NCBI GenBank assembly: GCA_963575745.1
Contig: CAUYUJ010016913.1
Location: 47,501 to 111,500, forward strand
Source: Prorocentrum cordatum
Taxonomy: Eukaryota; Sar; Dinophyceae; Prorocentrales; Prorocentraceae
Direction: 5' to 3'
DNA: 64,000 nt
The notes beneath the pieces were generated by a model. The model saw nothing but the letters and a program-made list of their open reading frames with translations. It had not been told where the DNA came from and made no database searches. Shown here piece by piece: positions 48,311-58,311 of this stretch (positions within the stretch are counted from its first letter, which is position 1; each line of letters opens with the position of its first letter). Made by a program: the position numbers and the translations under genes.

Positions 48311-48559
48311 CTGCGACGCCTCGAAGGAGAAGGTACCCGCCCACTGGTGGGGCCCAGGACCCTCACGGATCGATCTGGCCCGAGGAATGCCGCGAAAAGA
48401 TCGGGTCAAGGGTCAAAGGGCTGCTCTGGCCGTGATTTCCAAGTGTTGCGTTGTTACTGTCGCGGCGGAGGATCTCACGGATAGGGCGGGCGCACCGACT
48501 CCTGCGACAGCTGCTTGTTCTGCGTGATGGTGGCCGAGCAGAGGTCGGAGAAAGCCTTC

Positions 48560-48775
48560 CAGGATCAGACAGCATCGAATCGGGAAGTCGCACCGGACCC
48601 GAAATAGCGTCGGATCGGGCTGCATCGGCAAGAAATCGAATCGAACCATATCGGCCGCGCCAGGAAACACGACAACGCCATGCAAGTATCGGGCCGCACT
48701 GGACCGTCGGAACGGAACCGAATCGGATCGGGCCAACCCGAACCGACATCAATTCGGGTCAATCGGATCGAGGTG
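48560..48775. repeat. family L repeat (AATCGGATCGG)
   Basis: CGAATCGGGAAGTCG, GCGTCGGATCGGGC, AATCGAATCGAACC, GAATCGGATCGGGCC. Confidence 0.6.
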
Positions 48776-48937
48776 CAGTCATCGTACTACAACAAGGAGG
48801 GCCCAACAAGGAGCGAAGGGGCATTTCTGGCCACGGCGACTATTGGCCACGAACAGGTCCCCCGACCTGGATCTGAGGCACGGCCTGAAAACCAGAGCCC
48901 CATCCTGAACCCAGTGGTCGTTATGGGGGAAACCACA

Positions 48938-49065
48938 AGATATCGATGTATCGCTACTCTCTGGACCTCTCCCAGGGTGCGTGCTGACTGAAATTTTTGA
49001 GGCGAATCATGCCGTTGCGACGAGGGCCTCCCAGCAGGCCCAAAAAGTAGAAAAAGAGGCAAGCG
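48938..49065. repeat. family H repeat, copy 4
   Basis: TATCGCTACTCTCTGGACC, CAGGGTGCGTGCTGACTG, TTTGAGGCGAATCATGCC, TTGCGACGAGGGCC. Confidence 0.5.
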
Positions 49066-49158
49066 CAGCGCGATCGGCCCCTTCCTACTTCTCTGACTGA
49101 TTCGGGCGTCTGGTGACTCACCCAAAAAAAGCCCTAACCCTTTGGGAGGCGGCCTGAG

Positions 49159-49480
49159 TCAGGAGGGCCAAAAACATGAGAGACAACGGGCCTTGACTGC
49201 AGGTGTATCAGACCAAACCGCCCAGATGCATGATCCCTGATGTGAGCACGGGGACCCGAAGTGAGGGCGCGTCCTCCTCGTGCCACCGGGCTCCGGTGCT
49301 CCCGTGTGCTCGCTGCTCTTGGCGGCGGGCCCCGCCTTCTCGTTGCGCATGCGGTTCTCCCGCACCTCGCCGGCCTCCTCCCGGCAGGCCTCGTGGTCGA
49401 GGGCCCGCCCCGCGGAGCGACTGCTCGTGTGGCGCCCCTCCCGTGCGCTCATCCGCTTCCCCCGGCTCAGGCTCCGCGAG
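49159..49480 (-). CDS. third exon of the best-supported gene, unknown product
   Basis: Minus: SRSLSRGKRMSAREGRHTSS, RALDHEACREEAGEVRENRM, RNEKAGPAAKSSEHTGAPEP, then a stop at 49159. Acceptor GTAAGGAGAG at ~49481-49490 keeps frame with exon 2 (phase 2, giving C-SRSLSRG). Highly charged and probably disordered or coiled. High GC3 until about 49300; the last ~40 codons are less convincing, so the true end may be a donor upstream. Confidence 0.5.
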
Positions 49481-49704
49481 CTCTCCTTACAGGCAGGGAC
49501 CGAGCGTCCCGGCGTTCCCGCAGGCCCACCAGGGCATGCTCCTGGAGCCCAAGCATGCTCCAAAAAAGAACCGCGCGGTCCCTGGAACGACAGCCCGGGG
49601 TGCCGACCACAAGACGGTCTCCGCCAAAGAAAATGTGCTGCGAACAGCTCGTGCAGACCACCAACAGGTTCTCAGAACATGCCCTGGTGGGCCTATAGGC
49701 CAGC
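49481..49704 (-). mobile_element. family E element acting as intron, copy 4
   Basis: 224 bp between a GC donor (CCTG|GCTGGCC) and AG acceptor. The element ends are GCAGGGACCGAGCGTCCC (plus, left) and GACGCTTCGCCACTGCTTGA (right). CTGCGAACAGCTCGTGCAG and GTTCTCAGAACATG lie inside. The exon 2 frame ends with S-S-G-E-A-S from the element's own end. Confidence 0.62.
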
Positions 49705-50344
49705 CAGGACGCTTCGCCACTGCTTGACGTCTCCAGGCTCGGGTACAGCTCGCCCTGGTGCGTCAGCGGGTTGTACGCCGGCGGCTGCGAGCAGGCCCGC
49801 GGCCGGTCCTCCCCGGTCGCGATGCGCTCGTACTTGTACATGGCCACGGACTCGGCGTCCCTCGCGGCGGAGTGCCTCGTGGCCTCCGCCGAGAACCCCG
49901 CGCCCTCGCCCCGGCCCCCGCGCCGGCCGAGGCTGTAGGAGCGCGTGGGGTCGGACCACGCGTTGGGCCGGCCGCCCTTTTGCGGGCGCTGCCCGGGGCC
50001 GCAGAACTTCGTGGTGGGGGGGCTCTGGCCATGGACAAACACGATGTCCATAGGCACGGGCTCCGCCGCGGCGCCATCCCTGGGCGAGAAGCAGTGGGAC
50101 ATGGTCACCCGGTCGCTCGGCAGCCAGTCGCGGACCTGGCGCCTGCGGGCACGCCCCTTGTCGGCTCCCTCGCGTGGCGAGGCGTCGCTGAAGAGGTCGA
50201 GCTTGGAGCCCCACTGCCTGGGCAGGCCCGCCCAGGGGTCGGCCGACAGCGCACGCTGCCTCTGGCTGGGCGCCATCTCTCCTTGGCGCTTGGGGCCAAG
50301 CTTGCTGCGCAAGAGGCTCTCCTCTTGGTATGAAGAAAGGGGGT
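49705..50344 (-). CDS. second exon of the same gene
   Basis: 213 codons: PLSSYQEESLLRSKLGPKRQ, GEMAPSQRQRALSADPWAGL, GSKLDLFSDASPREGADKGR, QVRDWLPSDRVTMSHCFSPR, PMDIVFVHGQSPPTTKFCGP, NAWSDPTRSYSLGRRGGRGE, RHSAARDAESVAMYKYERIA and PPAYNPLTHQGELYPSLE. Strong GC3 and no stops. Composition (charged, Ser/Pro/Gly-rich, few hydrophobics) is that of a structural or scaffold protein with little folded core. No known domain is recognised. Confidence 0.57.
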
Positions 50345-50476
50345 CTGAGGCAAGCTGGTCCTGGATCCAGGGGCCTTCCCCCAGGATCCGCTCTTCATCC
50401 TGAATCGTTTCTTGACGGCCCCGAGGGCCTGAAAACAGGCACAAAATACGCAGGACCCGTTTCCCTCAGCACCCAC
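50345..50476 (-). mobile_element. intron containing a family A core
   Basis: 132 bp with donor A|GTGGGT and acceptor TTGCCTCAG. The middle (TTTTCAGGCCCTCGGGGCCG, AAACGATTCAGGATGAAGAG) is the family A core. Its removal joins DRHEA-N-PLSSYQ in phase. The outer inverted ends of A are gone. Confidence 0.55.
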
Positions 50477-51473
50477 TTGCTTCATGGCGATCCTCCAGCT
50501 GAGCCTGGGCCAGATCGCGCTCGGGCTCCCTCGGCGAGCGCCTGAGATGGTACCCCACGACGGTGCCGCGGGACCGCGCAGCGTAGCCAGGCGAGCTAGT
50601 GCGCGGTGAGGCCACGTGCATCGTGTCGAGGGCGCCCCTGGGCCCCCTGCTGGTGGCGCCCTCCCCCGCGGCCAGCATATCGAAGGACGCCGGGCTGGCG
50701 CAGCCGACGCTGGGCCTGCGTGCCGAATCCTCGGCTCTTGCCTCGGTGTGCGCCAGCGACCAGTGCTCCGCCATGTGCGCTTGCTTCAGGGAGCGGTCCG
50801 TGAAGGCGGCCCGCATGCCACTCTGAGCTGGGTGGCTAGCAATGCACTCGCGGGATGTGGCCCGCGGGCTGCGGCTGAATTGGCCGAAGGCCTCCGACAG
50901 GCTCGAGTCCAGTGCCTGCTGGTGCTGGCGCTCCTCGCCGTGCAGCGCGTCGTGGTCCTCCATCTTCACGTCCCCGTACAGGCGCCTCTCCCACTTGTGC
51001 AGCCTGCCCGAGTGGACCCATGCCTGCGGGTTTCCCCTCGCCATCGTGGCGGCTGTGCCCTGGAGCGAGTCGTAGGCTTCCCTCGGCAGATCCTCATCTT
51101 TAAAGACCTGGGTCGCTCCGCCAACGGAGTAACGCTTGAGCCTGCCGTACCTTCCTGGCGACCACGGGTTCCCACCTGTGTTCGTAGACAGAAGGTTCCC
51201 GCCCGTGTGCGTAGACACAGACTCCAGCCCAGGACTGCCCTGCGAAGCTTGGAACGTCGGCTCGCTGGCGACCGGCTTGCGGGCATCCTGCAACTCGAAG
51301 AGTGACCCGCGCCCAGACTGGGCGACGGACCTGCGCCCGCCCTCCTCGCCGGAGGCCTGGAGCCTCTTGATGCCCTGCTCGCCGGAGGTCTGGAGCCTCT
51401 TGATGCCCGGCGAGCCGGCGCCCACCTGCACCTGGACCGCTCCGCTGCGGCGGCGGTTGCCTCTCGACTGAAA
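50477..51473 (-). CDS. first visible exon of the same gene
   Basis: About 330 codons: AVQVQVGAGSPGIKRLQTSG with the repeated GIKRLQASGEEG, SLFELQDARKPVASEPTFQA, GGNPWSPGRYGRLKRYSVGG, VFKDEDLPREAYDSLQGTAA, HSGRLHKWERRLYGDVKMED, DALHGEERQHQQALDSSLSE, SRECIASHPAQSGMRAAFTD and RSLKQAHMAEHWSLAHTEAR. A 33-bp coding duplication (GIKRLQxSGE) and a THTGGN/NTGGN pair show internal repetition. Acceptor GACTTGGCAG at 51474-51483; the frame stays open to 51629 in less GC-rich sequence. No known domain. Confidence 0.57.
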
Positions 51474-51641
51474 CTGCCAAGTCGGTGCCCGATCCTGGAG
51501 GATCCATTGTTCGCCAGCGTGGACAACAAACCGTGAGATGTTGTACCGAAGAGATGCAAGGTGCGTCGTGTGATTTATGTTGTGTGAGCTGTGAGATGAA
51601 AGATACGTGGCATCAAATATGAGGCGCAATCCACTTTGCAG

Positions 51642-51907
51642 AACGTGAGGTCGTCAATTCGACTGCTCGCACGATCATCCCACCATCCCGCCCGCAACTT
51701 GTTTGCACAACCCATGAGGCAGCAATTGCGATGACTCTTTGGCAATGTATGGCGCATCTTTACGGCTGCGCTCGCGCCCGCAAGCTCGCGAGCAGAGCGG
51801 TCACCGACTTTGGCAAGACCGACGCGGCCGCAATAGCGCTCGCCAATGCAAACTTCCCAGCGCGTCTCAAACGCCGCGCTGGCGCGCGGGCACTTCAGTC
51901 TGGGTCG
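51642..51907 (+). CDS. exon of a small plus-strand gene
   Basis: Open from the acceptor CACTTTGCAG: EVVNSTARTIIPPSRPQLVC, TTHEAAIAMTLWQCMAHLYG, ARARKLASRAVTDFGKTDAA, AIALANANFPARLKRRAGAR, ALQSGS, then the donor GTAAGT. ATG at 51731 is a candidate start if 51641 is a spliced-leader acceptor rather than a cis acceptor. Codon use is less GC-biased than in the adjacent minus gene, which it faces head to head about 170 bp away. No family is recognised. Confidence 0.5.
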
Positions 51908-52129
51908 GTAAGTCCAGCGGGCGCGGTATCATGATCACGTCGACAACGGCGGCAACGATGATGATAGCAGCGATGGTGATGGCAATGGTAATGATGGCGA
52001 TGGCAGACCCCATGGCGGCGTCGATGCTGATGACGATGATGCTGCCCATGCGCCGGTGATAAAACTGATTGGCTGATGATGGCAACAATAACGGCGATTG
52101 GCGATGACGGTAACAGCTGTGATGCGGAG
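51908..52129 (+). other. predicted intron, GAT-rich
   Basis: GTAAGT at the start and GATGCGGAG at the end, with imperfect GATGATG/GATGGC units between. 222 bp. Confidence 0.4.
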
Positions 52130-52284
52130 GCGCTGATACGTGTGATGGTGAGGAAATGCACGAACGGACATGCAAGAAACCAGGAAAACTCTTCGTTGAA
52201 CATCTAGCCTTCTGCCATATACCGTTGAGTGGCTATTACTTCGAATACCATTGGTTTAAGAAAGATTCCGACACGCACGCGTGA
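52130..52284 (+). CDS. terminal exon, two open frames
   Basis: Frame 1 (phase 0 from GTAAGT at 51908) gives ALIRVMVRKCTNGHARNQEN and stops at 52205-52207. Frame 2 gives ADTCDGEEMHERTCKKPGKL, FVEHLAFCHIPLSGYYFEYH, WFKKDSDTHA and stops at 52282-52284; it is longer and more protein-like but needs a phase-1 donor, for example A|GTCCAG at 51911. Alternative donor use could produce both ends. Confidence 0.42.
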
Positions 52285-52560
52285 CAGCACCCGTGTGACC
52301 CGCGTGGGGTTATGTGCTACGGATCCGTGCGCTGGGCGCATGCTACACCAACGCAGATGCACCGCCTGGTGAGATGGCAATGCGGGTCATGGGCGAGAGT
52401 TTTAGAATCATATAGTTTTCATTCGATGTCAGCAAATGCGGGCGGGAAAAACATGTCAAGATTCATGGCGGAAAGCACGAGGAGTTTAAATGTGGTTATG
52501 TTGAATCTCTTGCACACAACCTGTATGATTTGGACGGGCCCAACGAAACCTTTGGGGAAC
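52285..52560. other. AT-richer 3' flank, no gene supported
   Basis: Mixed sequence after the stop of the small gene. A plus frame from 52312 is open but has no splice or composition support. Confidence 0.4.

Positions 52561-52563
<3 letters not shown>

Positions 52564-52600
<37 letters not shown>
52564..52600. repeat. TA microsatellite
   Basis: Eighteen or so TA units. Confidence 0.95.
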
Positions 52601-52603
<3 letters not shown>

Positions 52604-52619
52604 TCATTATGCTTCTATT

Positions 52620-53340
52620 ACCTGGAACCCCCCCACCTCCCCCTAAACCGGACCCCCCCACACCCCCCCAGGGACGCTCCGGACGCCCTTTCGGACGTCT
52701 CGGCGGTCCCCTGGACGCCCTTGGAAAAGGTTCGGTGGCCCTTCCGGGCCTCCCAAGGCGCCTCGCTGGGCCTTGCGAGCCGACTGAAGGCGATCAGAGG
52801 GGTCGTCGGCGAGGCGCACGAGAGACCCAAGACAGCACAAGAGCGCTCCCAGAGGAACCTCGATGGTCTGAAGACGGCCCAAGAGGCCCCCAAGACACCC
52901 CAAGAGGCCGTTAAGAGAGCCCTGGAGAGGGCAAAATCGCCACAGTCCTTCAGGCAATACAATCGTTTTGCATATCCGCTTGTTGGGTCTTCGCAGCGTC
53001 CAAGACGGCCCAATGGGCCCCCGATCTCGCCCCAAGACGGCCCAAGAGGCCCCCTAGAGGGTTTGAAGACGGCCCAAGAGGGCCCCAAGACTGCCCCAGA
53101 GAGCCCCGAGACTGCCCACAAGAAGCCCAAGATGCCCCCAGAAGGCTCCCAAGAGAGACCCACGAAAGCCATGGGATACCTCCAAGAAGGCCACTGGAGG
53201 CCCGCAAGAGGGCCCTAGATGGCTTCAGAAGACCTCTGGAGGGCTCCAGCTCCCCAAAACGGCCCAAGAAGCCCCCAGGACGGCCCAAGAGTGCCCCAGG
53301 ACGGCCCAAAAGAGCCCTAAAAACGGCCAGACGGCGTTCT
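52620..53340. repeat. GGCCCAAGAGGCCCCCAAGAC minisatellite
   Basis: Degenerate ~21-bp units (GGCCCAAGAGGC, CCCCAAGAC) over ~700 bp, interrupted by AT-richer CAATACAATCGTTTTGCATA near 52955. The same repeat type as 19040-19345. Confidence 0.75.
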
Positions 53341-53975
53341 CCTACGAAATACATCAAGCTGACCCGACGATCTTGGTTCCACGCTTGAAGCTCGAGGTTT
53401 CAGTAGTTCCCCGATCGAGAGAGACAGGCAATGGATCTATGCTCGAAATTCGACGATCGAAGATTTCCTGAGTGTCTGGAGCCCGCCAGGCATTCAGGAA
53501 GCGACCAAAAATCGATGTGTTCGGAGCTACTGTGACTTCTTTGGCGTGTCTGGGCGTGTCATGGGATCGCTCCTTACTTCCTCAAAGGACCTTCGCGCGT
53601 GAAAAAAACAGCATTCTTTCCCCATTCCTGGGCGGGTCGCCCGTCCAGGCCTCGAGGTCCTCCCTGCTGAAGCAAGCGATGATGTATTGCTTTGCCAGGG
53701 AAGCGTCCGGAACAAGGCGCATGGCGCGAAGCGCCAATGTAGTCTTGTATAAATATATGTAGAGACAGATATAGAAATATGTCGACGCTCAATTCCTGCT
53801 TACTCAAAACCCACCAAACACAACATACACACCCACACACACCCTCCCTTGCGCCTGGGGACTCCCTAGACGCCAGTGCACATGCAGGGGGCCCCGGGTC
53901 TCCCAGGCCTCCTGGACGTCCATGCCGATCCTAGCCAGAGGGCCCAGACCCGTCAGCAAGGGAGCCAAACGGCCC
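53341..53975. other. no supported gene
   Basis: Moderate GC. A plus frame 53472-53762 (SSLLKQAMMYCFAREASGT) is open but lacks splice or start evidence. ATGGCGCGAAGCGCCAATGT (53720) resembles TTGCGAAGCGCCAGTG at 54306. Confidence 0.35.
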
Positions 53976-53979
53976 CGCG

Positions 53980-54065
53980 AGAGCCCCGAGCGGCCCAAAA
54001 TACCCACCAGACGCTCGAAGGCGGCCCAAAGAACACTCCCAAGAGGCCCTCCAAACACGAAGGCA
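53980..54065. repeat. GGCCC-AAGAGG minisatellite, short
   Basis: GCGAGAGCCCCGAGCGGCCC and related units. Confidence 0.6.
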
Positions 54066-54389
54066 TTGATTTTCCCATGGCTGTCGTATGGTTCTTGGTA
54101 ACTCGGTTCTTCGGTCTTCCGGGCGTCCGAGACCGCCAGAAGGCCACGAGCATCGTGCCAGAACGACCCGTCGTCCCAGCAAAAGAGAAACAATAACATT
54201 ACAACAACGACGACGACGGCGACGAAACCGGCAACCAGAAAGTATCACTGTTTTGATGTAATTTCCTGTCGGTCATTCCGCTCCTAGGCCGAAATTGAAT
54301 GCCCATTGCGAAGCGCCAGTGCAGTCTAGCACATTCTTGTGTCAAAACATATTCACATACATACACACATACATGCACATAAAACCACT

Positions 54390-54670
54390 GCCCAAGCCCC
54401 TCACGGGGCTCGTTCCGACCCAGCTTTCGAGGCACATGGGGCCGTGGCGGCGAGGGACTGGCAGCGGTGTAGGCATCTTCTCCCCCGCCGAGATCCCGCG
54501 GCTGCCACTGCACCGGCTCAGGCGCAGCTGCAGACTCGGGGCTGCCCAGGTCTGCCCGGCTCCCCCGGCTACCGCGGCCAGGCGTCGCAGGGGAGCCGCC
54601 CTGCCCCTGTTTGGCGGCGCGCGCCGACGGTTGGCGCGACGGGAGCAGCCTTCTAACAAGGCAGGGGGGG
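54390..54670. CDS. coding-like island, strand undecided
   Basis: Plus frame: SDPAFEAHGAVAARDWQRCR, PAAATAPAQAQLQTRGCPG. Minus frames: SPESAAAPEPVQWQPRDLGG and, with the highest GC3, LRRLAAVAGGAGQTWAAPSL with GEKMPTPLPVPRRHGPMCLE. The left part resembles family H (CGACCCAGCTTTCGAGGC). A GAG tract follows. Confidence 0.32.
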
Positions 54671-54689
54671 AGGGGGCTTCTGAGCAATC

Positions 54690-54868
54690 GAGGAGGAGGA
54701 GGAGGAGGAGGAGGAGGAGGAGGAGGAGGAGGAGGAGGAGGAGGAGGAGGAGGAGGAGGAGGAGGAGGAGGGAGAGGGAGGAGGAGGAGGAGGAGGAGGA
54801 GGAGGAGGAGGAGGAGGAGGAGGAGGAGGAGGAGAGGAGGAGAGGAGGAGGAGGAGGAGGAGGAGGAA
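54690..54868. repeat. GAG tract
   Basis: GGAGGA units. Confidence 0.95.
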
Positions 54869-55149
54869 CGGAACGGAAGACCCGAAGGGGAGTACACCGC
54901 ACTAAAGAGAAACAAAACTGCAGAACAAGTATTGGGATCACTAGAGGGAGCGGGCCGAGTTGGCCTGCTCCTTTAAGCGGATCCTTTCACATAGAGCTGA
55001 CATACGCTGCTCATACGAGGGGGCCACTAGGGAGCTCGAGTGTGAGGTCCTGACAACCGTTGGAGGCTCGGGCTCAGGAGGGTCGGCGGACAGGCCAAGC
55101 CGAACAAGCGGGACCGCACTATCGATAGCTGCCCGAACTCGAGGGTTCG

Positions 55150-55268
55150 GGAGGAGGAGGAGGAGGAGGAGTAGGAGGAGGAGGAGGAGGAGAAGGAGGA
55201 GGAGGAGGAGGAGGAGGAGAGGGAGGAGGAGGAGGAGGAGGAGGAGGAGGAGGACGAGGAGGAGGCGC
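55150..55268. repeat. GAG tract
   Basis: GGAGGA units with GTAGGAGG and GAAGG interruptions. Confidence 0.95.
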
Positions 55269-55315
55269 TTCTGAGGAGCCTTCTTGGAAGCCTCTGGACT
55301 CTTCAACGGGAAGGA

Positions 55316-55505
55316 GCTGTCGCGGAGGGCGGCCCCGGCCGCACGCTATCATGCCTCGCAAGCAGATAACACGCGTGCCGCTCCCCCCCCCGGGGAGCGG
55401 GAGGTCCGGAAGGGCTCGGGACGTGGAAGCCTTGGGAATGGGAAGTGGACAGCGTGTCCCGCCGAAACGTGGTGGGCCAGAACCGGCTGCGCGACACGTC
55501 CAGCC
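55316..55505. mobile_element. family I element, copy 4
   Basis: GGAGCTGTCGCGGAGGGCGG, CATGCCTCGCAAGCAGATAA, ACGTGGTGGGCCAGAACC, GCGCGACACGTC. Confidence 0.6.
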
Positions 55506-55511
55506 CAAATT

Positions 55512-55781
55512 CCCAGACCCCCGACGTCATGACTTTTTCCCGACGTCGACCCCCAGAGGTTTCGACCTGTTCCCCGGAAACGGTTTCTCGTCCCGAGTCG
55601 TTTTGTGACGGTCCTGAGGCCCGGTAAGGGCCCCAAGAGGCCGAAAATAAAAAGCAAACAAAAAACAAAAAACAAAAAACAAAAAACAAACAAACAAACA
55701 AACAAACAAACAAACAAACAAACAAACAAACAAACAAAAAAACTCACGTCGTGATTTTGTCATTGGTCGAGGGGCTCTGGG
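55512..55781 (+). mobile_element. family A element, copy 15, with AAAC expansion
   Basis: CCCAGACCCCCGACGTCATG to TTGGTCGAGGGGCTCTGGG. The usual A spacer after GAGGCCGAAAAT is expanded by an AAAC microsatellite (55655-55742), making this copy ~270 bp. Confidence 0.75.
55655..55742. repeat. AAAC microsatellite
   Basis: AAACAAAC units inside the family A element. Confidence 0.95.
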
Positions 55782-55867
55782 CACGCTGAGCCCGAATTCC
55801 TGACCTTACGAAGACCCCAGCCTTCTTCGAAGCTCCCGCCGTCTTAGAAGGCCAGCCCCCAGGGCGG

Positions 55868-55969
55868 CAGATCCCCGTGCGCCCCGCTGGCCTGCACCGC
55901 CGAGGTCGACGTCGGCCTCTTCGGGGAGCCCAGGGCGGTGGCGCTTGCGGAGCGCGGGAACGGCTCGTA
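55868..55969 (+). CDS. possible exon
   Basis: GRSPCAPLACTAEVDVGLFG, EPRAVALAERGNGS, then TC|GTAAAG as a plausible donor. High GC3. A CTC tract follows. Unknown. Confidence 0.33.
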
Positions 55970-56007
55970 AAGGTTGGTGGTCCTTGTGCTTTCTATTTTA
56001 CGCAGGC

Positions 56008-56148
56008 ACTCCTCCTCCTCCTCCTCCTCCTCCTCCTCCTCCTCCTCCTCCTCCTCCTCCTCCTCCTCCTCCTCCTCCCTTTCCGCCTCCTCCTCCTCAT
56101 CCTCCTCCTCCCTTTCCGCCTCCTCCTCCTCCTCCTCCTCCTCCTCCC
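56008..56148. repeat. CTC tract
   Basis: CTCCTC units with CCCTTTCCGC interruptions. Confidence 0.95.
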
Positions 56149-56534
56149 TGCAACTGACCTGCAGGAGGCACTCGAGTAAAACTGAAGCCGTGGCCCACGT
56201 CCGCCGTCACGCCACGATTCTGTGAGCGGCCCAGGCACAGAGAGGAGGAACGAAGGGGGGGGAGGGAGGAGAAGGGGCACGGGCGCTGTGCGGCGATCCC
56301 CCGCGGCCCAGACGGCCACTTATGGAACATACATAAACCGCACGATGGCACGCAGAGGAGAATGATAGCGGTCCTAGCGGAGCTCTTGTTGGAGCGAGTC
56401 GAGAAGACCATGGTCGCGGCGGCTCCGCGCGGTCTCGTGCTAGACGGCGGCCTTCGCCGATGGGTCTGGGGGGTGGCAACTCGTGGAGCTGCCGTGAGCC
56501 AAAGTGGCTGTGGATGAGCAGATCGTGATGATAG

Positions 56535-56537
56535 CAA

Positions 56538-56572
<35 letters not shown>

Positions 56573-56589
56573 AACGACAACGACGGCGA

Positions 56590-56654
<65 letters not shown>

Positions 56655-56750
56655 GCGGCGACGGCGGCGGCGGAAGCGGAGGCGGCGGCGGCGGAAGCGG
56701 AGGCGGAAGCGGAGGCGGAAGCGGAGGCAGAGACGGCGGCGGCGGCCAGC
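56535..56750. repeat. GAC then GGC/GGAAGC tract
   Basis: GACGACGAC grading to GGCGGC and GGCGGAAGCGGA. Asp-, Thr-, Ala- and Gly-run frames are artefacts. Confidence 0.95.
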
Positions 56751-56754
56751 AACA

Positions 56755-56890
56755 AGCCGCTGCCTCAGCTGCTCCGCGCCCTGCTGGAAGCCCGCCACCA
56801 CCCCGCGCTGCCCCGGCAACGGGGACCTCAGCCGAGCCGGACCGCCTAGGGCAACCGCCACTGGCGACGTCGTCGAGGGTCCTCGCTAAG
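56755..56890. CDS. coding-like island, strand undecided
   Basis: Minus, highest GC3: AVALGGPARLRSPLPGQRG, VVAGFQQGAEQLRQRLVAG. Plus: NKPLPQLLRALLEARHHPAL. Adjacent to the GAC/GGC tract. Confidence 0.3.
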
Positions 56891-57116
56891 GGTGGCAACG
56901 ATAGGGGGGGAATGGCTCAGGGGGTGGGAAGCATCGAACTGGAGTCGGCGATACATCGCCGATGGATCGACGCTGGGCCGCTGGTAGCGAAACCACACGT
57001 TCCCGGGCGGGGTGGGCTGCTATGCCGAGCGGCGATGGCTGGGCGATCGGGTGTCGGTGCGTCCCCCCCCTGAACCCATCCTCCCCTATAGAGTTGCTCC
57101 TGGGGGATGCGGATTG

Positions 57117-57507
57117 GAACTTTGGCTTCATGCGTCGCGCGCCGCCGGTTCTGGTCCACCACGCTTCGGCGAGACGCGCCATCCAAATCCTGGTCCCCCG
57201 GCGTCAACGTCCCAAGCTTTGCCCGACCCCCCGCTCCGCGGAGCGGAGCAACACGCCATCCACTCGCAGGGCATAGCGTGTGGCTGGGGCCGCCGCCGCG
57301 ACACTTTCCTGTCGCAGCGCGGCTGAGGCAATCCGCTCGCGCGTCTAAAGCAACCCGGGCTACGGCACTGCGAGGTGCCCCGCATGCAGGAGGAGGGGGG
57401 AAGAAGAGAGCCTGCCGCAGAGACAGGCGGGGGGGAAAAGAAGCCGCTCTCACGCGGCGAGGCCGTCGCCGCCGCGACACGCTAAGCAACAAGTTCCTCA
57501 CCGTAGG
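57117..57507 (-). mobile_element. family I element, copy 5, enlarged
   Basis: The right end GCTAAGCAACAAGTTCCTC with ACCGTAG is the family terminus; the core GCAGGGCATAGCGTGTGG is inverted relative to the other copies. About 170 bp of extra sequence lies between core and right end. Confidence 0.55.
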
Positions 57508-57548
57508 AGGGGGGCGGTCGCAGCAGCTCCGCCGAGGCGCAGCTGCCC

Positions 57549-57930
57549 GTGCTGAGTCCTGGCGGCCGCCCCGCCGCGGGCCCCTCTGCCCTCGGCTGGC
57601 GCCGCGCGGCTCTGGTCAAGAAAATACTCGCGGCATCAGTGCCCCGCGCGGCTGGCAGCGAAGGCAGGGTCCGTCCACGTTTGCGTCGCCACAGCCGCCG
57701 CCGCCGCCGCAGCTGCTGGCCAGCAGCAGCAGGCACAGCCCGACCACGGACGGCGCGCGCGCGGGCCGAGGCCGAAGACGAGGAGCGCCGACGCCGCCGC
57801 CGTCGTCGGTCGGACGAGGACGAGGAGCGCAAGCGCAGTCCTGCTACAGCGCTCCGTCCCTGTGGAGGCAAGGGGGGGCCACGCCAGCACCACCAGCGAG
57901 AGGGGCCCAGGGAGGGGTCCCCCTGGGAGG
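57549..57930 (+). CDS. possible exon, Arg/Glu-rich
   Basis: Plus frame: ALVKKILAASVPRAAGSEGR, RARAEAEDEERRRRRRRRSD, EDEERKRSPATALRPCGGKG. The RE/RS-like composition would suit an RNA-processing protein, but a second plus frame and a minus frame are also open. Followed by a GAG tract. Confidence 0.27.
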
Positions 57931-58135
57931 AGGAGGAGGAGGAGGAGGAGGAGGAGGAGGAGGAGGAGGAGGAGGAGAAGGAGGAAGGAGGAGGCGGAGG
58001 GAGGAGGGAGGAGGAGGGAGGAGGGAGGAGGAGGAGGAGGGAGGAGGGAGGAGGGAGGAGGGAGGAGGGAGGAGGGAGGAGGGAGGAGGGAGGAGGAGGA
58101 GGAGGAGGAGGAGGAGGAGGAGGAGTGGAGGAGTG
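57928..58135. repeat. GAG/GGAGGGA tract
   Basis: GGAGGA with GGAGGGAGGAGGGA sub-block. Confidence 0.95.
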
Positions 58136-58311
58136 GTGTGCCCCCCCCCCCCCCTCCCCGCTCGAGGCACTTCATGTCGCCAGCTGGGTAAGGCAGCGTG
58201 GACATCCTCGCCCTGAGGCGGCGCTCCTGGTGGTACCGCCACGCTGTCCCCCGACCCTTACTGCCGTGGTTGGCTGTACCTCGGCGCTCGCGCGCGCAGA
58301 ATTGAGGGACG

